Positions 1 to 7,612 of a DNA stretch of 38,875 nt are shown here, in pieces. Location: NCBI GenBank assembly GCA_020051845.1, contig JAGVQG010000061.1, positions 1-38,875 on the forward strand, in the 5' to 3' direction. Numbering within the stretch: position 1 is the stretch's first letter; each line of letters starts with the position of its first letter. The notes under the pieces were generated by a model that was given only the letters and a program-made list of their open reading frames with translations, did not search any database and had not been told where the DNA came from. A program made the position numbers and the translations under genes. The stretch is from an archaeon (lineage in GTDB: Archaea; Nanobdellota; Nanobdellia; Woesearchaeales; ARS49).

Positions 1-326
1 AAAAATTCAAGAGACAGCTGCTTGAGAACGGCAGTCTTGCGAGTGTCAGAAGCGTGCCACAGGAAGTGCGCCACGTGTTCGTCACATCGCATGACGTGCC
101 TGCCGAACAGCACGTCAGGATACAGGCAGCATTCCAGAAACACACAGACAATGCGGTAAGCAAGACAGTCAACATGCCGAACGGCGCGACCGTCAAAGAC
201 GTCGAACGCGTCTACATGCTCGCCTATGACCTCGGCTGCAAAGGCATATCGGTCTACAGGTACGGCAGCAAGAAAGGCCAGGTGTTGACGATAGGAAAGA
301 CAAAAGAAAGATGCCCTGTGTGCTGA
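1..326 (+). CDS. nrdJ: Adenosylcobalamin-dependent ribonucleotide reductase, C-terminal end (5' truncated by window)
   Basis: This is the last 107 codons of a class II (B12-dependent) ribonucleotide reductase, which reduces ribonucleotides to deoxyribonucleotides in the cytoplasm. The open frame enters from the left edge (first whole codon at base 3), so the ATG-less track start at 54 is only an internal GTG. Seen in the sequence: the C-terminal barrel segment with [19 protein letters not shown] and the family-typical [13 protein letters not shown], ending in CPVC. A terminal cysteine pair is the known shuttle that re-reduces the active-site disulfide in class II enzymes. It is convergent with the next gene, only 7 bases away. 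The catalytic and allosteric regions lie outside the window. Confidence 0.92.
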   Translation, partial: KFKRQLLENGSLASVRSVPQEVRHVFVTSHDVPAEQHVRIQAAFQKHTDNAVSKTVNMPNGATVKDVERVYMLAYDLGCKGISVYRYGSKKGQVLTIGKTKERCPVC

Positions 327-333
327 TCGAACA

Positions 334-1725
334 CTAAACCTTCTGATTCACAAGCCAGTCCTTGACAAGCGCCGTCGCGCGCACGTCATCCTCGTTATAG
401 TCGATGATCTTCTGCATCAGCTTCGCGTCCTTGGTCTTCTGGAATTCAGCGTACAGCACCATCGACTGCGCAGCGTTCATGCCTTCACGCCAGTCCGCGC
501 CCAATGCCTTGCCGAAGTCCTTCAGTTGGAAAGTGCTCGTCGAAGGAGCGACGCAACGCTTGCATACCTGCAGCAGGTCGGTCATTCTGGCAAGGAAAGG
601 TTTCGCGTCAAGCCGGTAGCGGTCTGCCAGGGCCTTGATCGCGGTCTTCTCGTAGGAAGCGTAATGGTAGATCGGGGCGTCAGGATGCTTTGCAAGGAAA
701 GCGAAGGCGTCCTTGATCATCTTGCCCTCTTCCTTGGTAGTCTTCGCGACGAAAGCGTGGAAAGACTCCTTGTCCTTGCATCGCTCCAGCACACCGAGCA
801 GGTACTCGCGCTTGACACCGTCGACATCGGCACCCTCGAAATCGATGAACAGCTCGGTCTCTGATGCCGGAAGCTTGACTTCCTGGATAAGCGAGGACTT
901 ACCGTCCTTGAACGCGATGGCGCACTTGCGGAGCTGCTCGAGTTTTGTATCGGCGATGCCTGGCACAGGGCCCTGGACTTTTGCGAGTTTGGCGACGGTG
1001 GTTATGCCTGCCGGTCTCAGGAATATCTGCTTGTCATTCCCTGCGTTCGCCACAAGGCTGACATCATCGGCTTCAATCGCCTTCTTCCGGCAGTAGCCGC
1101 TCCACGGCTCGTCGCATTCCTTGACATTGGGCGGTGGCACGAACTTCTCATCATCTATCTGCTGGATCATCACGAGCGCGTCCTTGATCCTGCGCTCGTA
1201 CCTCTCGAACTCGATCTTATGCGCCAGGGGCGAGCCGTCTTTCTCCATGGTGACCACGTAGAAATACAGCGGCGAATAGCCCTGCACCCGTCCTATGATC
1301 AGATGATAGAACGCCGCCTGCAATATGTACTCATCCTTTAGCTCGTTGCCTGACTTGACTTCTTGAACGACATAGTGGAAACGGCCGAAGACAGATTTGT
1401 GGGTGGACTTCTTGACAAGCACGTCGGCGATGCCCTGCAGACCGTGCGCTGAATCGATAAGAGGCATGCCGACTATGATATCAGCGCCCTGCTTCATCAA
1501 TTCCTTCGTCTTCTTGAAACCATCCTCCAAGTCATCGAAATCGATGTGCGAAACAGAAGGGAAAGACTTGTCATATAGCTGTTCGAAAGCAGTGCCGCGC
1601 TCCATCAGCGACCTTGTGAAAGCCGAATACTCCTCTTTCTCCTCCTTCGGAGCGAAAAGGTCGCACCAGACCATGAACGGCGATTTGGTGAGCCAATAGA
1701 CCATCGTAGCAGTTATGCGCGCCAT
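334..1725 (-). CDS. TM0106-like RecB/RNase H two-domain putative nuclease
   Basis: Predicted 463-residue nuclease of the TM0106-like RecB family. The N-terminal half carries a PD-(D/E)xK-type core: an Asp in GIADVLVKK, then QEVKSG and a following helix ILQAAFYH. The C-terminal third resembles the YprB/RNase H-like exonuclease fold: LFIDFEGADVDG gives the D-x-E motif, MTDLL an internal Asp, and YNEDDVRAT the terminal DEDD-type motif. I start at the ATG at 1725 (MARITATMVYWL) rather than the GTG at 1743 because a TATA box lies 27 bases upstream, as in other leaderless genes here. The substrate is unknown; a role in DNA repair or RNA processing is a family-level guess. Confidence 0.75.
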   Translation of the reverse strand: MARITATMVYWLTKSPFMVWCDLFAPKEEKEEYSAFTRSLMERGTAFEQLYDKSFPSVSHIDFDDLEDGFKKTKELMKQGADIIVGMPLIDSAHGLQGIADVLVKKSTHKSVFGRFHYVVQEVKSGNELKDEYILQAAFYHLIIGRVQGYSPLYFYVVTMEKDGSPLAHKIEFERYERRIKDALVMIQQIDDEKFVPPPNVKECDEPWSGYCRKKAIEADDVSLVANAGNDKQIFLRPAGITTVAKLAKVQGPVPGIADTKLEQLRKCAIAFKDGKSSLIQEVKLPASETELFIDFEGADVDGVKREYLLGVLERCKDKESFHAFVAKTTKEEGKMIKDAFAFLAKHPDAPIYHYASYEKTAIKALADRYRLDAKPFLARMTDLLQVCKRCVAPSTSTFQLKDFGKALGADWREGMNAAQSMVLYAEFQKTKDAKLMQKIIDYNEDDVRATALVKDWLVNQKV

Positions 1726-1745
1726 AGTGCATGGTTTAGGCACTT

Positions 1746-1757
1746 CGTTTAAAAAAC
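1746..1757 (-). promoter_or_regulatory. TATA box of the TM0106-like nuclease gene
   Basis: Leftward TTTTTTAAA centred about 27 bases upstream of the ATG at 1725, predicting a leaderless or nearly leaderless transcript. It abuts the stop codon of the upstream surface-protein gene, so the nuclease gene can be transcribed independently. Confidence 0.55.
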
Positions 1758-3706
1758 TAGGGGGAGTCGAACTCGTCGCCCTTCCTGGAGTTGAGTATGA
1801 GGAACACGGCAGCCACGCCGATGATGCCGAATATGACCAGCACGATGAAGATGTTCTCCTTCGTTATCTGTGCTTTACGGCTCGCGGCATCCTCAGGGGA
1901 GAGTGCTGCTGCAGGAGCGGTCTGCTGTGCCGGAGCCGGTTGTCCTGTCGTGGCGGGTTGCGTGGACGATGTGCCCTGCGTGGCTGGTTGCGCCGCCGGC
2001 TTCGCTGCGGATTGATTGGCCACAGGCGCCAGCGCCTTGATGGTGGCCTTGCCTGATTTCAACGTTATGAACTTCGTCGTCTCAAGCCGCTGGCCGAACT
2101 CGGTCTGGAAGTTGACTGTGAGGTTTATCTTGTATTCCGTGTCATTGGCAGGGGTGATTGATGCGCTGTAGACCTGAACCATCTCACCCGGTCTAAGATC
2201 GACAGGTTCAGAACCCTTGGGCAGATCAAGCAGCGGCGCGGAGACGTGCAATATGACGCTGCGCAGTCCCACAACGTCCTTGTTCTCAAGCTCGATATCG
2301 AGCTTTGTGGACTTTCCGTTCGAGACGTTCATCTGGCCGAAGTTCTTGACGACGAGGTTAGCGGACGGGACGATCACATTGGCGCTCGCGATGCCATCGA
2401 AGTCCTCGCCGTCATCGCTCCATTTGCCGTTCAGGATGACTGTGTTGTTGCCGATGTTCACGGCCCGCATCTTGAACGCAAGCTTGACGCTCTTGCCGTT
2501 CTGGACCAATTGGGAGAATGTGGTGGTTCCGTTGACCGGGACGTTGCCTATCGTACCCCTAAAGGTTATGGGGCGCGAGCCTGCGTTGTTGATCGTGAGA
2601 TTGCCGTCGACCCACTGGCCTAGTCTGGCGGTGGTGTTGGAAAGCGCGAATGAGAACGGGCTCGTCTTGAAGCTTATGCCGACTGAAGGACCTGTGACTG
2701 TGGTGATGCCTCTTGTGCTTGTGAAGTTCGCGCGTGTGAACAACGAGGTGGACTGTTGGGTCAATGGCCTTGCGTCGAATGTACACTGCTTTGAATCACC
2801 CATGAAGAGCGAGCCTTCGAACGTCATGCCGTTCCTCTTCCATGAACAAGGCCCTTGGACATTCTTCACGTCCGCGGAACTGAAATCAGAGATCAGACTC
2901 AGGTTTTCTATGGGAAGTTCGCCGGTGTTCTTGAAATCAATTGTGATGTGGACTGTCTGGCCATAGTAGATGCTTGTCTTGTCGGATTTGACCTTGAGCT
3001 CGAGTTGCGGCAGTATGGCTGAGACCGTGATCTTGTAGGTGTAAGGAGTGAAGCCCAGGTATGGGTCGAAGTTGCCCTTGAGCGAGCTGTTCACCAGGCA
3101 TATCCTGTAATCTTTCAAGTTGACGCACTCGCGCCTGGCGATGCCTTCTGTGAGTTCATCGAAACCAATGTAGACCAGATCGGGATCGTTCTGTTCACGT
3201 TTGATGATGCTCATCCTGTGGTTGTCGACTGTCCAGTTCTCGCCAGCGATCTTGTCGAAGGTGCCGATGGATTGAGAACCAGTGCTTCGGATGTCGATCG
3301 TGATCGAAGGTCCTGTGCCAGTCCCCGTGTCCGGACCTATGGTCATCCATGCTTTTGAGGTCAGTTTCACCGCGCTCGTGCTTGTGGGCTGCACGCCGAA
3401 GGTGCATTGGATGGTCTGGCCCTCGCCAAGCGCGCCGTGGTAGAACACGTTGTTCTCCTTGACAACGCAGGGGCTGCTCAGTTCTGAGATATATGCGTTA
3501 GGGACGTCGACAGTGAAGTTCAGCTCGTCCAAGCGCTCGTTGGCTTTCAAGAGCAAGGTGACGCTGACTATCTCGCTTGGATAGACTATGTCCTTGTTAG
3601 TGCTCAGTGTGGTTTCAAGTTGAGGGATGCTGCCTGTAGCGCTCGCAGCGTATGTCGCCGCAGCCAGCGCGCAGAATAGGACAAGTGCCAGCACACCTCT
3701 TTTCAT
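1757..3706 (-). CDS. Large exported surface protein with duplicated beta-domain and C-terminal anchor
   Basis: 649 residues, no named family recognised. Residues 1-21 form a Sec signal peptide (MKRGVLALVLFCALAAATYA). The ectodomain begins with two homologous units, around residues 26-150 and 231-360. Each opens IPQLE/LPQLE and carries a conserved cysteine pair in a PC...GxL..G...CTF pattern, probably one disulfide per unit. Further beta-rich, CARDB-like segments follow, then a Pro/Ala/Gln/Thr-rich stalk and a single C-terminal membrane helix (IFIVLVIFGIIGVAAVFLIL) with a short charged tail. There are many Asn-X-Ser/Thr sequons. This architecture fits a cell-surface or S-layer-associated protein facing outward. 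Start chosen at 3706 because it begins the signal peptide and lies 27 bases after a TATA box. Confidence 0.85.
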   Translation of the reverse strand: MKRGVLALVLFCALAAATYAASATGSIPQLETTLSTNKDIVYPSEIVSVTLLLKANERLDELNFTVDVPNAYISELSSPCVVKENNVFYHGALGEGQTIQCTFGVQPTSTSAVKLTSKAWMTIGPDTGTGTGPSITIDIRSTGSQSIGTFDKIAGENWTVDNHRMSIIKREQNDPDLVYIGFDELTEGIARRECVNLKDYRICLVNSSLKGNFDPYLGFTPYTYKITVSAILPQLELKVKSDKTSIYYGQTVHITIDFKNTGELPIENLSLISDFSSADVKNVQGPCSWKRNGMTFEGSLFMGDSKQCTFDARPLTQQSTSLFTRANFTSTRGITTVTGPSVGISFKTSPFSFALSNTTARLGQWVDGNLTINNAGSRPITFRGTIGNVPVNGTTTFSQLVQNGKSVKLAFKMRAVNIGNNTVILNGKWSDDGEDFDGIASANVIVPSANLVVKNFGQMNVSNGKSTKLDIELENKDVVGLRSVILHVSAPLLDLPKGSEPVDLRPGEMVQVYSASITPANDTEYKINLTVNFQTEFGQRLETTKFITLKSGKATIKALAPVANQSAAKPAAQPATQGTSSTQPATTGQPAPAQQTAPAAALSPEDAASRKAQITKENIFIVLVIFGIIGVAAVFLILNSRKGDEFDSP

Positions 3707-3727
3707 GGATGTATCCACCGTCGATGA

Positions 3728-3738
3728 GTATAAAAACA
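3728..3738 (-). promoter_or_regulatory. TATA box of the large surface protein gene
   Basis: Leftward TTTTTATAC centred about 26-27 bases upstream of the ATG at 3706, so transcription should start at or next to the start codon. It is divergent from the promoter at 3754. Confidence 0.55.
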
Positions 3739-3753
3739 TTGTGCCGGCATAAG

Positions 3754-3762
3754 TTATTTATA
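3754..3762 (+). promoter_or_regulatory. TATA box of the 149-residue gene
   Basis: TTATTTATA centred about 28 bases before the ATG at 3786. A GGGGTGGAG stretch immediately before the ATG could add ribosome binding. The divergent promoter of the surface protein is 16 bases to the left. Confidence 0.6.
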
Positions 3763-3785
3763 CCTGTACCACTCCGGGGTGGAGT

Positions 3786-4235
3786 ATGGATTCGGACGTT
3801 CGGCAAAAAGAGATCTCGCGCGACATCGACAGTTACATCTCATCGAAACGCAAGGGATCCGGCTTGTTCGGCATGTTCTCGAAGAAAGAAGACGAGGTTG
3901 TAATGACTCATCCACATGTAAAGCCGTACGACGACACGCCTGTCGACACCGCTCCAATCGCTGAAGAGATGCCTGTGCAGGCCGACGAGATGCCTGTGGA
4001 GGAAAAGGGAGACAAGAAAGGATGGTTCTCACGGTTCTTCAAGGACGAGGACCAGCCTGTCCAGGAGATGGTGGCTGAACAGGTGCCTTCGGATGACGCT
4101 GATCTTCGTGAAGTCGCGCGCATAACCCTCGGGTTCATGCGTATGACGGATGCGGCAGCGCTCGCGCAGATCAAGTCATCGCCGGATTTCGACAAATTCA
4201 AGGAAATCCTGCGCAGACGCAACATCATCAAGTGA
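3786..4235 (+). CDS. Small charged protein of unknown function
   Basis: 149 residues, no signal peptide or membrane helix, so probably cytoplasmic. Two short Phe-rich basic motifs (SGLFGMFSKKEDE near residue 28 and KGWFSRFFKDEDQ near 79) are each followed by an acidic stretch, and EMPV is repeated between them. These could be membrane- or partner-binding amphipathic segments in an otherwise low-complexity linker. The C-terminal 45 residues look folded and helical (LREVARITLGFMRM...FDKFKEILRRRNIIK). An ending of this style is familiar to me from uncharacterised DPANN proteins, but I cannot assign a function. Start at 3786 is supported by the TATA spacing. Confidence 0.8.
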   Translation: MDSDVRQKEISRDIDSYISSKRKGSGLFGMFSKKEDEVVMTHPHVKPYDDTPVDTAPIAEEMPVQADEMPVEEKGDKKGWFSRFFKDEDQPVQEMVAEQVPSDDADLREVARITLGFMRMTDAAALAQIKSSPDFDKFKEILRRRNIIK

Positions 4236-4373
4236 TTCTTCGATGTTTTCGGTTATTGTGCCGCTTTGTTGACAGCGTCTTTTCGTCACCAAGTTATTAC
4301 TACTGTTGAGTGCTAAGAATTACGAAAGCTTTAAATAGGATTCATACTATCTTACAGTAACAACAAATCATAA
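4236..4373. other. Convergent intergenic region with a possible + strand promoter
   Basis: 138 bases between two gene ends. It contains GAAAGCTTTAAATAG (4323-4337), which resembles a BRE/TATA element pointing right, away from any sense gene start. No open frame or tRNA-like fold is seen. See the finding on a possible antisense RNA. Confidence 0.3.
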
Positions 4374-6191
4374 TCACCTCTTTTTCCCGCGCCGGCGTCT
4401 CGCAAGAGACGTCGGCGAGGGTTTGTTAACGCCAACAGACGAAGCGCTGTTGCGCCTTGAAAGCAATGCGGCCGCTGTGAGCGTGGCGCCGGCAGCCATG
4501 GACACTATGGCGACGATTATCAAGTCGAGATTGTCCATCTCGCGCCTTCGGTCGATGAACATGGCCAAAGGCGAACGCTCCTTCTTGAAGTACATGTCAA
4601 GGTTCGAAAGCTCGATCGCGTACTCCGAGAAAAGAAGCGCGCTGTAGTGGTCCTCGTCCTTCAGATCATTCGCGTACTGGTAGTAGTTATAGCCGACAAG
4701 CGGGAAGTCACCGTCCTGCTCAGCCTGCGCCAACTGCCGCTGCGCGATCGACAGCTTCAGGGCTATGAGTTGCTCCACCTGGTCCTCCTCAAAGCCTGTG
4801 GCGCTCAGGATGACATCAGCCTCGGCCTTGGCTCTCGCCGCCTCACCCAGACAAAGCGCGTAACTCTTGTTCTCGGCATTGCGACGCGCATGATCTATGG
4901 TCTTACCAGTGTCCTCCAAAGCGTCCGGGAAATAGGTGCGCACGTAGCTGAAACGCTCCTCTGCCTCCGATATCTTGTTCAGACAGGAACGCCTGAGCGA
5001 TTCCTGGTCAAGGACGAGCTTCTGTCCTGGAAGACCGAAGAAAGACGACCAACTTCTTGCGCTAACAAGACGCTCCTCTGCATATGCCAATGTCGCGCCT
5101 GCGCTGTCCAAGTCGGTGTCCAATAGGTCCGAGGCTTCAACCAAGGTGTCTGCTGTCTCTAGCAAACGCTCCTGCACACTCAAGTAAGTCTGCAGATCAG
5201 TTATCGTCTCGAGCTTGCGGGACTCTGTCTCGGTGTTCAGCTTCCCGATGGCGAAGAAAAGCTTTCTGATCCTTTCCGATAATCCTGTCCTTGTGAGGTT
5301 GATATTCCTCGTGTAAAGATCATTCAGTTCCACGTTGGCGCGGAAACAATAGGAAGCCGCGCTATAGGGACTGGTGTTGAGAAGCTCCTGGCTACGGCGC
5401 GAGTAATTGGCGGCAGAATCCCTGATGCTGATCGATATGTTGTCATCTGCAATGATGCTTTCTGTGGCGTGCTCCAATTTCCTCGTCCTGTCGCACATCT
5501 GTTGCGCCACTGTTGTGATGCGCGCCTCGTAGGCGGGATCTATCTTGAATTCGGGCAATTTTGTGGTGACATTCTTGCCTGTGAAATGGAAAATGGCCTC
5601 GTCAAGCGTAGCGACCTCCATGACGGTCACATTGTTCTTCCTGCCCCAATCATCCAGGTCCAAAGTCTTGTTGTTCTCCTGCGTGATCTTGGTGCCCTTT
5701 GGAAGAAGCACTGTCCTGATGCCTTGCGCTCCTGCCGCCTCGATCTTTTCCTTGATGCCGCCGACAGGACCTATCAATCCACCCGAATTAATCGTGCCTG
5801 TGATGGCCATATCCTCTCTCAGATTGAGATCGCTGATCAATGACGCAGTCAATACCGCGGCTGCGGCGCCTGCGGAAGGACCGCCGACAAGCCCTGGCGA
5901 GGACACGATGGTGTAGATGAAATCATCATTGGAGCAATCCTGCCTGAGTTCCTTGCAAGCCACCTGCTGCGCGAAACGCATGCTTATCTGCGTCTCCACC
6001 TTGGCCAAGGGCAAGGTCTCGAGGAAAACACGCTCATTGCCAGAACGCACCTCCAAGGAGAGCGAGGCAAGAGTGCCTGTGGCTGTTCCGTCAAGGTTCT
6101 CGGAAAGCGCCAAGAGTTTTATCGTGCCTGTCTGGGCGAGGACAACCGGACAGATAATTATGAAGAGGATTAGCGCGGTCAGATGTTTCAT
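4374..6191 (-). CDS. Exported, membrane-anchored Lon-like serine protease (S16 family)
   Basis: 605 residues, resembling the archaeal S16-type proteases grouped as COG1750. Residues 1-19 form a signal peptide (MKHLTALILFIIICPVVLA). The protease domain, roughly 20-220, has the Lon Ser-Lys dyad: nucleophile Ser106 in GGPSAGAAAAVLTA and Lys147 in GPVGGIKEKIEAA. The 41-residue spacing is close to that of bacterial Lon. There is no AAA+ ATPase domain. A long helical region follows, then one membrane helix near the end (IIVAIVSMAAGATLTAAALL) and a very basic tail. The active site should therefore face outside, so it would work without ATP on surface or secreted proteins. The start at 6191 is favoured over 6242 because it begins the signal peptide and sits 27 bases from a TATA box. 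Confidence 0.9.
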   Translation of the reverse strand: MKHLTALILFIIICPVVLAQTGTIKLLALSENLDGTATGTLASLSLEVRSGNERVFLETLPLAKVETQISMRFAQQVACKELRQDCSNDDFIYTIVSSPGLVGGPSAGAAAAVLTASLISDLNLREDMAITGTINSGGLIGPVGGIKEKIEAAGAQGIRTVLLPKGTKITQENNKTLDLDDWGRKNNVTVMEVATLDEAIFHFTGKNVTTKLPEFKIDPAYEARITTVAQQMCDRTRKLEHATESIIADDNISISIRDSAANYSRRSQELLNTSPYSAASYCFRANVELNDLYTRNINLTRTGLSERIRKLFFAIGKLNTETESRKLETITDLQTYLSVQERLLETADTLVEASDLLDTDLDSAGATLAYAEERLVSARSWSSFFGLPGQKLVLDQESLRRSCLNKISEAEERFSYVRTYFPDALEDTGKTIDHARRNAENKSYALCLGEAARAKAEADVILSATGFEEDQVEQLIALKLSIAQRQLAQAEQDGDFPLVGYNYYQYANDLKDEDHYSALLFSEYAIELSNLDMYFKKERSPLAMFIDRRREMDNLDLIIVAIVSMAAGATLTAAALLSRRNSASSVGVNKPSPTSLARRRRGKKR

Positions 6192-6213
6192 GGTGATTTG
6201 ACCTTCGGACGGG

Positions 6214-6222
6214 CTTATAAGG
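6214..6222 (-). promoter_or_regulatory. TATA box of the exported Lon-like protease gene
   Basis: Leftward CCTTATAAG centred 27 bases upstream of the ATG at 6191. It lies inside the longer open frame that begins at 6242, which argues against that upstream start. Confidence 0.55.
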
Positions 6223-6275
6223 ATTATGCGCATGGAGAGCAAGAATGACAGGACTATCTCTTTTGGTTAAATAAT

Positions 6276-6311
6276 TACAATAAATTGTATGAAAACGTAC
6301 AAAATATTGTA
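6276..6311. promoter_or_regulatory. Paired palindromic operator, two TACAA-N4-TTGTA sites
   Basis: TACAATAAATTGTA (6276-6289) and TACAAAATATTGTA (6298-6311) are two perfect-armed palindromes of the same form. Their centres are 22 bases apart, two helical turns. They lie just upstream of the nucleotidyltransferase cassette TATA box at 6325, between divergent genes. This is what a cooperatively bound dimeric regulator would need; the second gene of the cassette is the obvious candidate, but that is inference. Confidence 0.65.
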
Positions 6312-6324
6312 TATCCTAAGAACA

Positions 6325-6332
6325 TTTAAATA
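6325..6332 (+). promoter_or_regulatory. TATA box of the nucleotidyltransferase cassette
   Basis: TTTAAATA centred about 27 bases before the ATG at 6355, so the transcript is predicted leaderless. It starts 14 bases after the second palindrome. Confidence 0.65.
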
Positions 6333-6354
6333 GTTGCCCTGATCACTTCCATCT

Positions 6355-6972
6355 ATGGTGACCAGCGCACAGCTCATGGAACTGCTCGACGCCATCGACC
6401 CCTATCTCCCACAACGTGTGCGTCTCATCGCTGTCGGAGGCACGGCCATGACCCTCCAGGGACTCAAGGACTCCACAATCGACGTGGACTTCGACATCGC
6501 CGACTTCGGCGAGTATGAGTCATTCCGTGCAACGCTCGCGACGCTTGGTTTCCAGAACATCAAGCCCGGCGCGACAAACCTCAAAGTCCTCTCCCCCAAC
6601 GGCATGATAATTGACATCTTCTCCGCCCACTACATCTTCTGTGTGCAACTCGTCGATCCTGTCGACACGACACAGGTACGGACATACCGGCGCATAGAAC
6701 TATCGGTGCTCAACCCCTACGACCTCATCATCACCAAGACAGCACGGTCGGACACGCGGGACTATGAAGACATCCTGACGATAGCCAGGACCGTTCCCCT
6801 CGACTACAACCGCCTGCTCAAACGGTACCAAGAGACTGCCATGCGCTCCGTCGTGGCCCACGCCCCACAATTCCTGCTCGATGTATTGACCTTCCTCAAG
6901 AAGAAGGGCATCGCGATACCAGCAACAACACTCAAACACGCACGCACATGGAACGAATCGAAGAACAACTAG
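6355..6972 (+). CDS. DUF6036-like nucleotidyltransferase (toxin-antitoxin-like cassette, first gene)
   Basis: 205 residues. The N-terminal half has the minimal nucleotidyltransferase signature: VGGTAMTLQG (residues 27-36) followed by TIDVDFDI (41-48), giving the GG...D-x-D metal/NTP-binding core. A third acidic residue is likely in MIIDIF near residue 82. Proteins of this type (DUF6036, AbiEii-like) transfer nucleotides to RNA or protein and often sit in toxin-antitoxin or defence pairs. The next gene overlaps by 25 bases, so the two are co-transcribed and probably translationally coupled. The leaderless promoter and palindromic operator upstream fit an autoregulated cassette. Which partner is the toxin cannot be told from sequence. 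Confidence 0.75.
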   Translation: MVTSAQLMELLDAIDPYLPQRVRLIAVGGTAMTLQGLKDSTIDVDFDIADFGEYESFRATLATLGFQNIKPGATNLKVLSPNGMIIDIFSAHYIFCVQLVDPVDTTQVRTYRRIELSVLNPYDLIITKTARSDTRDYEDILTIARTVPLDYNRLLKRYQETAMRSVVAHAPQFLLDVLTFLKKKGIAIPATTLKHARTWNESKNN

Positions 6973-7604
6973 AACACGCAGGCTATCCTTTACTAGAATT
7001 GGACGACCCTGGCCGCACGCTCATCGCCATCATCACGCAACGCGAACCACGGCTTGTCTACAGCATACCCTACCTCCTGACGACGATGGCCCACGATGCG
7101 CTCACCTTCCGTAGTCGTATCAAACGGACGCTGGCCGCACTGCAAGGCAAGCAACGCGCCATGCTCATAGAACTCCTTGTCATAACCAGCGAACTTTATG
7201 GCACCCTCCCTGACCATGATAGCGCCGCCATGCGGGAACTCCGCACGCTCGTGACGGTGATCGCCCCAAAGAACCTTAACAAGAAGATACGCGCGGCGCA
7301 CGGATCGAACCATACACTACCAAACGGCATCACCATCAACCTCGCCAGCGCGCAAACCACCCTCCTAAACTACACCGCCCGCTCTACCCTCAAGGCAGCA
7401 GGAAGACCGCTGCGTGATGAATTCAGGACACAATACGCGCTTTCCCAACTCTTCACGCAACGACAGAAACAGATAATCATCAAACGCCACGATGGAAGAG
7501 AACTCACAAAAACAGAGAAGGAATATTACAGCCGAGCGATCAAGAAACGAATCAACGCTTTGCTCGACCCTGACGTCAGGACGTTCCTTGAACGGACGCG
7601 GTGA
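6948..7604 (+). CDS. Partner of the nucleotidyltransferase, putative DNA-binding protein
   Basis: 218 residues, overlapping the preceding gene by 25 bases. The N-terminal 150 residues are largely helical with no motif I recognise. The C-terminal 65 residues (LSQLFTQRQKQIIIKRHDG..LTKTEKEYYSRAIKKR) resemble a helix-turn-helix of the 'LTxTEREYYSRxxKKKL' type seen in archaeal proteins encoded beside nucleotidyltransferases. This suggests a transcriptional autoregulator/antitoxin that could bind the palindromes at 6276-6311. That assignment is inference; the operon structure is what the sequence shows. The start is the first in-frame ATG. Confidence 0.65.
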   Translation: MERIEEQLEHAGYPLLELDDPGRTLIAIITQREPRLVYSIPYLLTTMAHDALTFRSRIKRTLAALQGKQRAMLIELLVITSELYGTLPDHDSAAMRELRTLVTVIAPKNLNKKIRAAHGSNHTLPNGITINLASAQTTLLNYTARSTLKAAGRPLRDEFRTQYALSQLFTQRQKQIIIKRHDGRELTKTEKEYYSRAIKKRINALLDPDVRTFLERTR

Positions 7605-7612
7605 ACCTAGTT

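Noticed and set aside
2217-2966. 249-codon + strand ORF inside the large surface protein gene
   Set aside because: Antisense to a convincing signal-peptide/anchor protein; composition is Ser/Leu/Pro-rich noise with no start signals.
4339-4373. Leftward ATG preceded by GAGGTG just after the protease stop
   Set aside because: The frame is only eight codons long (MICCYCKIV) before a stop.
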